Source of the DNA: Campylobacter concisus
GTDB lineage: Bacteria; Campylobacterota; Campylobacteria; Campylobacterales; Campylobacteraceae
NCBI RefSeq assembly: GCF_002913745.1
Contig: NZ_PPCG01000073.1
Coordinates: 55,408 to 119,407 of the forward strand
Length of the DNA stretch: 64,000 nt
Reading direction: 5' to 3'
A program made the translations under genes and the position numbers. Positions within the stretch are counted from its first letter, which is position 1; each line of letters begins with the position of its first letter. Below, piece after piece: positions 1 to 8,225 of this stretch. The notes beneath the pieces were generated by a model that saw nothing but the letters and a program-made list of their open reading frames with translations, was not told the DNA's origin and did no database searches.

Positions 1-888
1 GACTGGTTTTATCTCATTTGTCGGCAAAATCGTGATCTTATCGCCGTCTATTTCGATGCCAAAGCCCATCTCTTCAAATTTATTTAAAATGGCTGTCATG
101 TGCGCAGCATTCGCCCTTGTGACTGAAATTTTGCTATTTGTGATAGCTCCAGCGCAAAGGTATGTGCCAGCCTCGATCCTATCAGGGATGACTTCGATAT
201 CGCAAATTTCAAGTAGTTTTTGACCACTACCAGTGATCTTTAGCTCGCTCGTGCCTATGCCTTCGATCTTAACGCCACTTTGAGCCAAAATTTCACAAAT
301 TTGCACCACTTCAGGCTCAAGCGCGACATTAAAAAGCTCTGTCGTGCCGTGCGCTAGCGCTGCTGCCATGATGATGTTTTCGCTGCCAGTTACGGTGATC
401 TTGTCAAAAACTATCTTTGCACCTTTTAGTCCATTTGGCGCGGTTGCGACAACGTAGCCTTGCTTTATCTCGATATTTGCGCCCATTTTCTCAAGTGCGC
501 TTAGATGTAGATCTATTGGTCTTTGTCCGATCGCACAGCCTCCAGGAAGGCTCACTTCACAGTGTCCAAAGCGCGCTAAAAGCGGACCAAGCGTCAAGAT
601 AGAAGCGCGCATCTTTCTAACGATGTCGTAGTTTGCCGTGGTTGAATTTACGCTGCTTGTGTCGATACTTAGTGAGTTTTCATCTTTAAATTCGCACTTT
701 GCTCCAAGATTAACAAGCAACTGGCAAAGCGTCTTTATGTCAGCGACATTTGGGATATTTGTTAAATTTATCTTATTTTTAGCAAGTAGGGTTAGGGCGA
801 TGATAGGTAGGGCGGCATTTTTGGCTCCGCTGATCTTTACTTCGCCGCTTAATTTGGCATTGCCTTCTATTTTTAGATAGTGCATCAT
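1..888 (-). CDS. murA: UDP-N-acetylglucosamine 1-carboxyvinyltransferase MurA (partial, C-terminus cut off)
   Basis: The first committed step of peptidoglycan synthesis in the cytoplasm: transfer of enolpyruvate from PEP to UDP-GlcNAc. The 296 codons present begin [20 protein letters not shown] and contain the family's substrate-binding KNAALP segment and the [14 protein letters not shown] segment. The usual length is about 420 residues, so roughly the last 120 lie outside the window. Two ATG codons are in tandem at 888 and 885. AAGG about 9 bases upstream fits the first one better. A TATAAT -10 element reads leftward at 923-928. The call is secure; only the choice between the two ATGs is open. 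Confidence 0.96.
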   Translation of the reverse strand, partial: MMHYLKIEGNAKLSGEVKISGAKNAALPIIALTLLAKNKINLTNIPNVADIKTLCQLLVNLGAKCEFKDENSLSIDTSSVNSTTANYDIVRKMRASILTLGPLLARFGHCEVSLPGGCAIGQRPIDLHLSALEKMGANIEIKQGYVVATAPNGLKGAKIVFDKITVTGSENIIMAAALAHGTTELFNVALEPEVVQICEILAQSGVKIEGIGTSELKITGSGQKLLEICDIEVIPDRIEAGTYLCAGAITNSKISVTRANAAHMTAILNKFEEMGFGIEIDGDKITILPTNEIKPV

Positions 889-922
889 TATTTTTTGCCT
901 TAAGAAAATATATTTTTTGCCG

Positions 923-928
923 ATTATA
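923..928 (-). promoter_or_regulatory. -10 element of the murA promoter
   Basis: On the minus strand these bases read TATAAT, a perfect -10 hexamer 34 bases before the murA start codon. Campylobacter sigma-70 promoters usually lack a conserved -35 box, and none is seen here. Start-site mapping would be needed to prove it. Confidence 0.5.
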
Positions 929-1026
929 TTGTTTTTAAACTTAGAGTAAAGAAAACAGGGCGCTATTTTCGCTCTATTTACATTTAAGAGTTAAAATTAC
1001 GAAAATTAATTATTTTGGATAAAAAT

Positions 1027-1707
1027 ATGTTAAGTTTAATAAACAAAAGAATATTTTTTGCACTATGCGTTGCACTTTTTACAGGTTGTTCTTTCACTTC
1101 AAACGAGCCTAAAATCCCACAAAATGACTACAATCAAACCGCCTCTACAAATGGTGACTTTAGCAGACAAACTTCAAGTGAGCTTTTAGACGAAGATGAC
1201 GGCAGAGCAGATAAAGAATTTGGTTCATTTTTTAAAAAATACTTAAATACTAGAGCAGGGGGCGACTGCTCAGGCTTTGTATCTATCGTAAATGCAAAAT
1301 ATAAAAATATGTATTTTGATGAAAAAACCATCAATAACTACTACAGCAAGGGTGGCAGAAAGTCAAAAGCCATCTACAACTTCTATGAAAGCCAAAATTT
1401 GATCACTCATAAAAATCCAAAAAAAGGCGATCTTATCTTCTTTTCAAACACCCTTGGCAAAGGCATACAAAAAAATAAAGACAAGAAAAATGTCACTCAC
1501 GTTGGCATCGTGACAGCTATACTTCCTGATGAGACGGTGAAATTTATCCACAACTCTGGCGGCAGGATCATCCACAGCTATATGAATTTAAAACAAAAAA
1601 ACACGCATCTAAAAGGCGACAAAGAGATAAATAGCTACGTTGTAAGGTGCTCAAACGCTAGCTGCCTAGCGGCAAACAGATTTGCTGGATATGGCAAAGC
1701 TAAGTAG
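1027..1707 (+). CDS. NlpC/P60-family cell-wall hydrolase, lipoprotein
   Basis: A probable lipid-anchored peptidoglycan endopeptidase. The start of the protein has a hydrophobic signal followed by the lipobox LFTGC. After a polar linker comes the papain-like NlpC/P60 core: the catalytic Cys in GGDCSGFV, the GDLIFF segment, and the catalytic His in THVGIV, followed by a conserved HNSGG segment. About 226 residues from ATG 1027, which has GGAT six bases upstream; a TTG at 1015 would add four residues and has no ribosome site. Its 3' end overlaps the rhomboid gene by 17 bases, so the two are probably translated together. Cleavage site and substrate are not known from the sequence. Confidence 0.85.
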   Translation: MLSLINKRIFFALCVALFTGCSFTSNEPKIPQNDYNQTASTNGDFSRQTSSELLDEDDGRADKEFGSFFKKYLNTRAGGDCSGFVSIVNAKYKNMYFDEKTINNYYSKGGRKSKAIYNFYESQNLITHKNPKKGDLIFFSNTLGKGIQKNKDKKNVTHVGIVTAILPDETVKFIHNSGGRIIHSYMNLKQKNTHLKGDKEINSYVVRCSNASCLAANRFAGYGKAK

Positions 1708-2266
1708 CCCAGCTACATTTGCGCTTATCCTTTTAAATTTAGCTGCATTTTTTGGCGTCACCTTTCTGCACTCGCGTGAGTTATGGCTTGCGTTTGGTTT
1801 AAACATCTATTTTTTAGAAAAACTCTATCTATTTCAGCCCCTCACATCTATCTTTATACACGCAGGCGCAGGTCACTTGCTTATGAATATGCTCTTTTTA
1901 TATCAAGTTGGCTCAATGAGCGAGCTATATCTTGGTACGAAGAAATTTATCATTTTTTATATTGTTGGCGGCGTTTTGACGCAAATTTTAAGCTTTATTT
2001 ATATATATTTTGCATTTGAAAATGAGAAATTTATAAATTTAGTCGGTGCAAGCGGGGCTTTGTGTATGCTCTTTGGCATGCTGGCGACCTCGATGCTTTA
2101 CTCAGACAAAAAGGCGTGGTTTGGCTACTTTGCCATCGTTGTTGCCATGAGCTTTTTGCCGCTACTTATGGGCATAAATGTCGCATGGTACGCACACTTT
2201 ATAGGCTGGGGCATCGGCTGTTTGTATGCTAAATTTTACTTAAAGAGAGCAGATGAGATTTTTTGA
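1691..2266 (+). CDS. Rhomboid-family intramembrane serine protease
   Basis: A polytopic membrane protease of about 191 residues with roughly six hydrophobic segments. The family's key features are visible: the HxxxHLLMNM segment (HAGAGHLLMNM) in the second membrane helix, the catalytic Ser in GASGA, and the partner His in YAHFIGWGIG in the last helix. The ATG at 1691 starts inside the end of the NlpC/P60 gene; a TTG at 1682 is possible but has no clear ribosome site. The next gene begins 14 bases before this one ends, so all are one transcript. Rhomboids cleave membrane proteins near or inside the bilayer; the substrate here cannot be told. Confidence 0.87.
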   Translation: MAKLSSPATFALILLNLAAFFGVTFLHSRELWLAFGLNIYFLEKLYLFQPLTSIFIHAGAGHLLMNMLFLYQVGSMSELYLGTKKFIIFYIVGGVLTQILSFIYIYFAFENEKFINLVGASGALCMLFGMLATSMLYSDKKAWFGYFAIVVAMSFLPLLMGINVAWYAHFIGWGIGCLYAKFYLKRADEIF

Positions 2267-3065
2267 TGAGATCTGGGACATTTTAAACGAAGGCGACGTG
2301 GAGCTTAAATTTTTAAAATTTGAGCTATTTTACGAGAAATTTAGATCAAATTTAGATATTTGCTTTGATGAAATTTCTGCGCCAAATGAGCTAACTACGC
2401 CATGCTACGCTAAATTTTGCGACGTCGTTAGCATGAAAGAGCTAAACAAAAAGATAAAGCCAAAAGATAAAAACCTAAATTTCATCCACTCAGTCGCTCA
2501 CATCGAATTTAGCGCTATCGACATCGCGCTTGATGCTTGTTATAGATTTAGAGGGCTGCCAAGGGAGTTTTACGAGGACTGGCTGGAGGTGGCTGAGGAT
2601 GAGATCAGGCACTTTTGTATGATAGAAAATTTGCTCACAAAGCAGGGCGGCAGATATGGCGAGCTAAGCGTGCATGATGGCCTTTTTATCGCACTTCAAA
2701 AAACTTCAGATAGGCTTACTAGCCGCATGGCGCTACTGCCAAGATATATGGAAGCAAACGGGCTTGATGCAAACGCTCACATCATCAAAAGGCTAGAAGC
2801 TGAGGGCGGGCAAGAAGAGTTTATTGAGTGCCTAAAAGTCATCTTAAAAGAGGAAGTCTCTCACGTTTATAAGGGTGATAAATGGTTTAAATTTGCCTGC
2901 AAAAAAGAGGGCGTCGATGAGAAAAGCTACTTTGACATTATTTTAAATTTATATCCAAATTCATTTAAAAGTATGAGAGAGATCAACGAAAAAGACCGAT
3001 TAAAGGCAGGATTTAGCGAGGAAGAGCTTAGTTGGATAAAGAATTTCTCAAAGGATAGATCATGA
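2253..3065 (+). CDS. DUF455 family ferritin-like protein
   Basis: A 270-residue soluble protein. The pattern AHIEFSAIDIALDA, then EDEIRHF about 40 residues later and KEEVSHVYKGDKWF near residue 210, is the metal-ligand (Glu/His) spacing of the ferritin-like fold used by DUF455 proteins. Some relatives are linked to tRNA or oxidative modification, but a function for this family is not firmly established and none is asserted here. ATG 2253 lies inside the rhomboid gene with AGAGAG five bases upstream, so translation is coupled. The stop overlaps the ATG of the next gene by four bases (ATGA). Confidence 0.85.
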   Translation: MRFFDEIWDILNEGDVELKFLKFELFYEKFRSNLDICFDEISAPNELTTPCYAKFCDVVSMKELNKKIKPKDKNLNFIHSVAHIEFSAIDIALDACYRFRGLPREFYEDWLEVAEDEIRHFCMIENLLTKQGGRYGELSVHDGLFIALQKTSDRLTSRMALLPRYMEANGLDANAHIIKRLEAEGGQEEFIECLKVILKEEVSHVYKGDKWFKFACKKEGVDEKSYFDIILNLYPNSFKSMREINEKDRLKAGFSEEELSWIKNFSKDRS

Positions 3066-3559
3066 GCAAAATTTACTTCATAAGGCACGCAAAAGCAGTT
3101 GATGAGAACAAAGACGGCGCAAAAGATGCTTCAAGAGAGCTTAGCCCAAAAGGAAAAGAAGACGCTAAATTTATGGCTAGCAGGCTAAAAATGTATGATG
3201 TGATGCCAGGAGCTATCTTTTCAAGCAGTGCTAAAAGATGCGAGCAAACAGCAAAAATCATCGCTAAAACTTTAAAATTTAAAGAAAAATCCATAGAGAT
3301 AAAAGATGAGCTTTACGACATAAGCTTTGAGGATCTGTTGGAGTTCGTAAGAAATTTAGACAAAAATTTAGATGAAATTTTCATCATCACGCACAATCCT
3401 AGCATAACTGAAATTTGCGAATATCTAAGCGACTCATCGATCGATAATATCCCAACTTCAGGCATATTTTGCATTGAGTTTAAGTCTGAATTTAAAGAGC
3501 TAAAAGAGGGCAGTGCAAAAGCTTTGTTTTTTGACCACCCAAAGAAACATCAAAGATAA
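3062..3559 (+). CDS. SixA-like histidine phosphatase
   Basis: A 165-residue protein of the histidine phosphatase superfamily. The catalytic RHAKA motif is at residues 8-12, and the second catalytic His is in ITHNPSI near residue 114. The length and the lack of extra domains fit the small SixA type, which removes phosphate from His residues of phosphorelay or PTS proteins in the cytoplasm. It overlaps the DUF455 gene by four bases and is the last gene of this unit. Which phosphoprotein it acts on is unknown. It could also act on small phosphate esters, as other family members do. Confidence 0.85.
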   Translation: MSKIYFIRHAKAVDENKDGAKDASRELSPKGKEDAKFMASRLKMYDVMPGAIFSSSAKRCEQTAKIIAKTLKFKEKSIEIKDELYDISFEDLLEFVRNLDKNLDEIFIITHNPSITEICEYLSDSSIDNIPTSGIFCIEFKSEFKELKEGSAKALFFDHPKKHQR

Positions 3560-4063
3560 GTTTTATTAAAAATCTGCAAATTTATTCATTGCAATTTGAA
3601 AGACGAAAAGGACATCTGTTTATTTGATTTTTCAAATGCAAGTTTTGCTTTTGAATCAAAAAACATTTTCTACTCAAATTTTAAAATTTATCACTCCAGT
3701 TTTTAAAATTTAACCATTTCAAGTTCAAATTACCAAACATAAAAGCAAATTTAAAATCAACCATAATTGTAATGCCAAAATATGACAAAAGGTAAAATAC
3801 AAGATATATTATATATTTTGTATTGAAAACTACAATTTTCAAATTGATATTTTAAAATCTTTATTCTGCTTTTTTGAAAGTTTTAAATGGCTAGATTTGG
3901 CTAGTTTTTGCATTTTATCTTTTGTGTGATCTAAATTTATCCATTAAATTTGGCGTAAAAATATTTGTAAGAAAATGAGTTAAATTTTACACTTTTCAAA
4001 AATTGTGAAATTTACATTTATCTTATACGTAACTTAAAACTTGATCTACCCTATTTTGAAAAT
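3560..4063. other. AT-rich intergenic spacer, no gene recognised
   Basis: About 500 bases with no credible ORF and very high A+T. Two weak inverted repeats are visible: AATACAA...TTGTATT around 3806-3834 and TTGAAAA...TTTTCAA just after it. Neither is followed by a T tract. No promoter stands out. It may be decayed sequence; see the small ORF at its right end. Confidence 0.5.
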
Positions 4064-4150
4064 GTGAGCGAGAGCTATCTTTGGAGTTTGTGGTTCTTGC
4101 TTTTAAACGCAGAGCACCGACCCATTGCAAAAGCGATGGATAAGTGTTAA
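4064..4150 (+). pseudogene. Short coding relic or small protein with its own terminator
   Basis: A GTG-started frame of 28 codons reads VSESYLWSLWFLLLNAEHRP and ends AKAMDKC. It has higher G+C than the spacer around it and looks like the C-terminus of a real protein. The open frame continues upstream without ATG for about 30 more codons until a TAA. An intrinsic terminator begins five bases after its stop. This suggests the 3' remnant of a decayed gene, or a small protein; the start and identity are unknown to me. Confidence 0.3.
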
Positions 4151-4154
4151 GTAT

Positions 4155-4179
4155 AACGCTCGCTCAAGCTGGCGTTTTT
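4155..4179 (+). terminator. Intrinsic terminator after the small ORF
   Basis: AACGC pairs with GCGTT, and GCT with AGC inside it, separated by a 2x2 internal loop, followed directly by TTTTT. The hairpin starts five bases after the stop codon at 4148-4150, the placement expected for a gene's own terminator. Confidence 0.6.
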
Positions 4180-4483
4180 GGATGTAAATTTAATCCAAAG
4201 CGAGTGTTTTTTAAAAGCTGATAAGACGATCTTATACGTGCTAAATTTAAGAGCAGCATAAAATAGAATAAATGAGTGATATTTGTTTTTGAGTGCCAAA
4301 AAGTTATCTTGTGCGTTAAATTTTGAAGCAAATGGGTTAAATTAGCATTCAAAGGCAACTATAAAACCAAAATTTGTGTTAAATTTTAGATTTGAGCGAT
4401 CTTGTGTGCTAAATTTAAGATCTAGGAGTTAAATTTACTATGAAAACACACATGAAAACTATTTTTCAAGCTAAAGTGCGTAA
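4180..4483. other. AT-rich spacer with degenerate repeats
   Basis: About 300 bases without a supported gene. A loose motif, roughly GATCTTrTryGTGCTAAATTTAAGA, recurs at about 4227, 4304 and 4398 (the middle copy is the weakest). No terminator for the leftward gene that ends at 4484 is visible. Short frames on the minus strand here have no ribosome site or family resemblance. Confidence 0.4.
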
Positions 4484-4944
4484 TTAAATTTTATCGTCAA
4501 AAAGTGTGTGGATATCTAGTGTATAGTTTTTAGGCATAAATATAGGTGAGTCTAAAATTTCAAGCAAGCCATCATCAAATGAGAGAAATTCCACTACTCT
4601 TTTGCGATTAGCCGCACTACCTTTACGATCTGCATTTTATCTGCCGTCCATTCAGAAAAAGCTAGAAATTTAGAGTCCTCTGAAAACAAAAAGCAAGCAG
4701 TCGCTCTTTCACTAAGTGAAATTTGGTGGGCGCTACCATCTTTAACTAAATTTTGATCCACTGATGATGTTTTTGCGTGGTTTGAAAGCTCATTTTTTAA
4801 ATTTAGATAGTGCTTGCTATTTATAAAAAGTCGTAGCTCGCCAAGGGTTGGAGCGCCCATAGCGACCTCACAGCCTTCAAATTTGGCGCTAAATTTGCCA
4901 TCACTGCTACACGCATTTGCCTCGTAGTCCCAAGCCGAGCTCAT
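4484..4944 (-). pseudogene. Unknown gene downstream of tolC, broken by a one-base frameshift
   Basis: The first part runs from ATG 4944 in one frame to a TAG at 4594-4596 (116 residues, MSSAWDYEANACSSDGKFSA at its start). A second frame, open from about 4636, continues with protein-like sequence (VVEFLSFDDGLLEILDSPIF) to a TAA at 4484. Joining the frames gives 461 bases, one short of 154 codons, so a single base was lost between about 4597 and 4636. No homopolymer longer than four bases is there. The start lies four bases after the tolC stop, so it belongs to the efflux operon. The family is not recognised. Wording such as SEDSKFLAFSEWTADKMQIV resembles a beta-propeller-like or surface-exposed repeat, but that is weak. 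A sequencing error is possible. Confidence 0.6.
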
Positions 4945-4948
4945 AAAT

Positions 4949-6295
4949 TTACCTATTAAATTTGCCTGCCATGGCTTTGTAGATATTTAGCTCGTCTTGT
5001 AAAAGTGTGTATTTTGCTTTTAGTAGCCCTATTTTAGCCTCTAGCTCGCTATTTTTAGCCTCTAAAAACTGCTTTAGTTCGACCTTGCCGTAAGAGTATT
5101 TTAGCTCGTAAATTTTTGAAATTTCCTCGTAGTTTTTTATCTGCTCTTGGTAGTTTGCAAGTAGTGCTTCGTCGGACAAATAGCCTTTGTAAAATGCGTC
5201 TATCTCGTTTAATGCGCTATTTAGAGTGCTTATGTAGTTTAGTTTTGCAAGCTCAAAATTTGCCTCGCTAACCTTTAAATTTGACTTTAGCTTAGAGTAG
5301 TTTAAAAATGGTAAATTTAGAGCGACATTGCCATTTAGAAATTTAAGGCTAAAGGCTTCCTCTTTTTTGTCGGTGCTGTTTTTGAGGCTGGCTCCTAGCG
5401 TGATGCTTGGATAAAACTCTTTTTGGCTCGCTTTGTAGTTTAAGATGCCCTCTTCTATGCGGTAAATGGCCGCTCTTAGATCAGGGCGGTTTGCTATGGC
5501 GCTTGTTGGCACTTCAAGATCAACGCCCATTCTTTTAACGGGACTTAGCATGAGGCCTTCAAATTTAAGCTCAAATTCTGGCCTCTCATTTAGTAAAATC
5601 CTAAGCGTTTTTTTAGCACTCACAAGCTCTTTTTTGGCACTTTCTATCTTATTTTGAGCGTTTAGTTGCTGTGAGTTTATCTGTTTTAGGCTTAGCGCCT
5701 CCTCTTTACCAAGCTTAAATTTAAGCCCAACTATCTCATTTAGCTTGTTATAAATTTCTAAAATTTGCTCATAAGTTTTGACGCTCTCGTTTAGATATAA
5801 AATTTGAAAATAAGCGTCTGCCACGGAGTTTATGACGCTTATTTTGCTAGCCTCCAGATCAAATTTAGTTGCTTTTGCTTCAAACATCGCTGCATCTTTG
5901 CTGTTTGCTAGCTTTTGCCAAAGATCAAGCTCATAGCTAAGCCCTATGCTTGAGCCAAAACTTCTAGTGACCGCGCCGCCCTCTTTTATATTTTTGCTAC
6001 TTCCAGCCTCAAAACCAGCATTAAAGTTTGGGATGAGATTTGCCTGCAAAACGCCAGCTTGAGCGAGCGCTTTATTTACATTTATAGCAGCTTTTGCAAG
6101 GTCGGTGTTGTTTTTAAGCGCAAGTTCTACAAGCTCATCAAGGTAGCTTTGCTGATACTGCTTCCACCAAGAAGTGTCTAAATTTAGCTCGCCACTGGCG
6201 TTATCTTCAAGTAAAATTTGTTTGTAGTTTTCATCTATATTTTTAACAGCGCAGCCGCTTAAAACGAGCACTAAAGCTAGGCTTAGAAATTTCAT
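4949..6295 (-). CDS. Outer-membrane efflux lipoprotein, TolC/NodT family
   Basis: The outer-membrane channel of a tripartite export pump. The N-terminus MKFLSLALVLVLSGCAVKN is a lipoprotein signal with lipobox LSGC, typical of the NodT branch. Two long alpha-helical repeats follow, with the alternating Asn, Leu and Lys-rich coiled-coil pattern of the family. Length is 448 residues, normal for the family. ATG 6295 is chosen because AGGGAG lies five bases upstream and it falls one base after the macB stop; an ATG at 6316 inside macB would spoil the lipoprotein signal. It completes the pump with MacB and MacA encoded just upstream. Confidence 0.9.
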   Translation of the reverse strand: MKFLSLALVLVLSGCAVKNIDENYKQILLEDNASGELNLDTSWWKQYQQSYLDELVELALKNNTDLAKAAINVNKALAQAGVLQANLIPNFNAGFEAGSSKNIKEGGAVTRSFGSSIGLSYELDLWQKLANSKDAAMFEAKATKFDLEASKISVINSVADAYFQILYLNESVKTYEQILEIYNKLNEIVGLKFKLGKEEALSLKQINSQQLNAQNKIESAKKELVSAKKTLRILLNERPEFELKFEGLMLSPVKRMGVDLEVPTSAIANRPDLRAAIYRIEEGILNYKASQKEFYPSITLGASLKNSTDKKEEAFSLKFLNGNVALNLPFLNYSKLKSNLKVSEANFELAKLNYISTLNSALNEIDAFYKGYLSDEALLANYQEQIKNYEEISKIYELKYSYGKVELKQFLEAKNSELEAKIGLLKAKYTLLQDELNIYKAMAGKFNR

Positions 6296-6296
6296 A

Positions 6297-8225
6297 TTAC
6301 TCCCTTGAAAGCGCATCTATTGGATTTAGTTTTGAGGCGTTTTTAGCTGGCATGTAGCCAAAGATGATGCCAATAGCCATCGACGTGACAAGTGCAAGTA
6401 CGATCGAGCCGTTTGAAAAGATCATGCTAAAGCCGTTTAAGAAGTTGTTAAAGATATAGCCGATCGCGTAGGATAGGACGATGCCGATGGCTCCGCCGAT
6501 AAGGCAAAGTAGCACGGCCTCTATCAAAAACTGCTGCAAGATATTGCTCTGTCTAGCTCCGATCGCCATTTTTATACCTATCTCTTTGGTGCGCTCAGTG
6601 ACTGAGACTAGCATGATGTTCATGACGCCTATGCCTCCAACTACGAGCGAGACGACGGCGATGCTTGAGATGAGAAGGCGCATGGTCGAGATGGTCTCTT
6701 CGATCGTTTGCTTGATGCTGTCTGAGTTTCTTGTAAAAAAGTCCTTTTTGCCGTGCTTGATCTCTAAAAGCTCGGTTAGTGTTTTTTCGGCGATTTGCGC
6801 ATTGATACCTTCATTTACTTTGGCGGTGACCGAGCTTATAAATTTATCTCCTGTGACCTTGTTTAGCACGGTCGTGTATGGAGCGTAAATTTTAAGCGTG
6901 CTTGAGTCGCCCATCTTAAAATCATCCTTTTGCAAAACGCCGATAATACGAAGTGGCTTTTTGTTAAAAAGTATGATCTTGCCGATAGGATCATCATTTT
7001 TAAAGATGCTATTTTTGGTGTTTTGATCGATTAGTGCGACTGAAGCTGAGTTTAAAACCTCGTCATCATCGTAAATTCTGCCCTCTTCTAGCTTTAGCCC
7101 ATTTACATCAAAGCTCCCTACTCCACCGCCTTTTAGGCTCGCACTTAGCGAGATATTTTCATAGGTTAGCACGCCTGAGGTGCTTGTATTTGGCGTGACT
7201 GAGTCTAAAAAGGACTGCTTAGCAAGCATGTTTGCATCGCTAATGGAGAGCGTTTTTACCTTGCCTGAGAGCATATCGCCAAAGCCTTTACCAGGCATGA
7301 TGTCGATCGTGTTAGTGCCGATCTTTCTGATACCAGCTAAAATTTGCTCCTGTGAGCCTTTGCCAAGGGCAACGACACTAATTACAGCTGTAATGCCAAT
7401 GATAATGCCAAGCATCGTTAAAAGCGATCTTAGTTTGTGCGCTAGCATCGCATTTACCGACATTTTAAAGCTCTCTATTAGCTGGTCTTTATAGTAGGTA
7501 AATTTGCTCTTTTCTGGCTGAGTTTGCTTGCTAGCTTCATAAATTTTGCTATTTTTGACATTGTCACTTACGATGTTGCCATCTTTTATCTCTATCACCC
7601 TACTCGCGTACTCTGCGATCTTTGGGTCGTGCGTGACGATGATGATAGTGTGGCCTTTTTTGTAAAGATCGACTAAAATTTCCATCACCTTAAGCCCACT
7701 TTTGCTATCAAGCGCGCCAGTTGGCTCGTCTGCTAAAATGATCTCGCCGCCATTCATCAGCGCCCTTGCTATGGAGACCCTTTGCTGTTGTCCGCCTGAG
7801 AGTTTGTTTGGTAAATTTTTCGCTTTTTCGCTAAGTCCGAGTGAGCCAAGAAGCTCATTAGCTCTTTTCTCTCGCTCACTCTTGTTTGCCCCTGCGTAGA
7901 TGCTAGGCAGTGCTACGTTTTCAAGGGCGTTCATCGTGCTAAGAAGGTTATATCCTTGAAAGATAAAGCCAAATTTATCCCTTCTAAGCTTGGCAAGTGC
8001 GTCGCTATCAAATTTTGATATATCTTTGCCATCAAGCAGGTATTGCCCACCACTTGGGCTGTCTAAGCAGCCAAGGATGTTCATCAGGGTTGATTTACCA
8101 GAGCCAGACTGACCGATGATGGCTATAAACTCACCTTTTTTTATCTCTAAATTTATGCCATGCAGGATCTCTATCTCATTATCGCCTAGCTTAAAGCTTT
8201 TAGTGATGTTTTTTAGGCTTATCAC
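6297..8225 (-). CDS. macB: MacB-type ABC exporter (ATPase-permease)
   Basis: A 642-residue half transporter with an N-terminal ATPase and a C-terminal permease. The ATPase has Walker A GQSGSGKST at residues 38-46, signature LSGGQ at 142-146 and Walker B ILADE at 163-167. The permease has the MacB arrangement: one membrane helix near residue 270, a large periplasmic domain, and three helices at the end. MacB energises export of macrolides, peptides or other substrates from the periplasm through TolC, with MacA as the linker. Gene order macA-macB-tolC with no gaps supports this. The real substrate is not known from the sequence. Confidence 0.92.
   Translation of the reverse strand: MISLKNITKSFKLGDNEIEILHGINLEIKKGEFIAIIGQSGSGKSTLMNILGCLDSPSGGQYLLDGKDISKFDSDALAKLRRDKFGFIFQGYNLLSTMNALENVALPSIYAGANKSEREKRANELLGSLGLSEKAKNLPNKLSGGQQQRVSIARALMNGGEIILADEPTGALDSKSGLKVMEILVDLYKKGHTIIIVTHDPKIAEYASRVIEIKDGNIVSDNVKNSKIYEASKQTQPEKSKFTYYKDQLIESFKMSVNAMLAHKLRSLLTMLGIIIGITAVISVVALGKGSQEQILAGIRKIGTNTIDIMPGKGFGDMLSGKVKTLSISDANMLAKQSFLDSVTPNTSTSGVLTYENISLSASLKGGGVGSFDVNGLKLEEGRIYDDDEVLNSASVALIDQNTKNSIFKNDDPIGKIILFNKKPLRIIGVLQKDDFKMGDSSTLKIYAPYTTVLNKVTGDKFISSVTAKVNEGINAQIAEKTLTELLEIKHGKKDFFTRNSDSIKQTIEETISTMRLLISSIAVVSLVVGGIGVMNIMLVSVTERTKEIGIKMAIGARQSNILQQFLIEAVLLCLIGGAIGIVLSYAIGYIFNNFLNGFSMIFSNGSIVLALVTSMAIGIIFGYMPAKNASKLNPIDALSRE

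Noticed and set aside
4164..4358. A 64-codon open frame on the minus strand in the AT-rich spacer
   Set aside because: No ribosome site, no protein-like composition, and it overlaps the terminator of the small plus-strand ORF.
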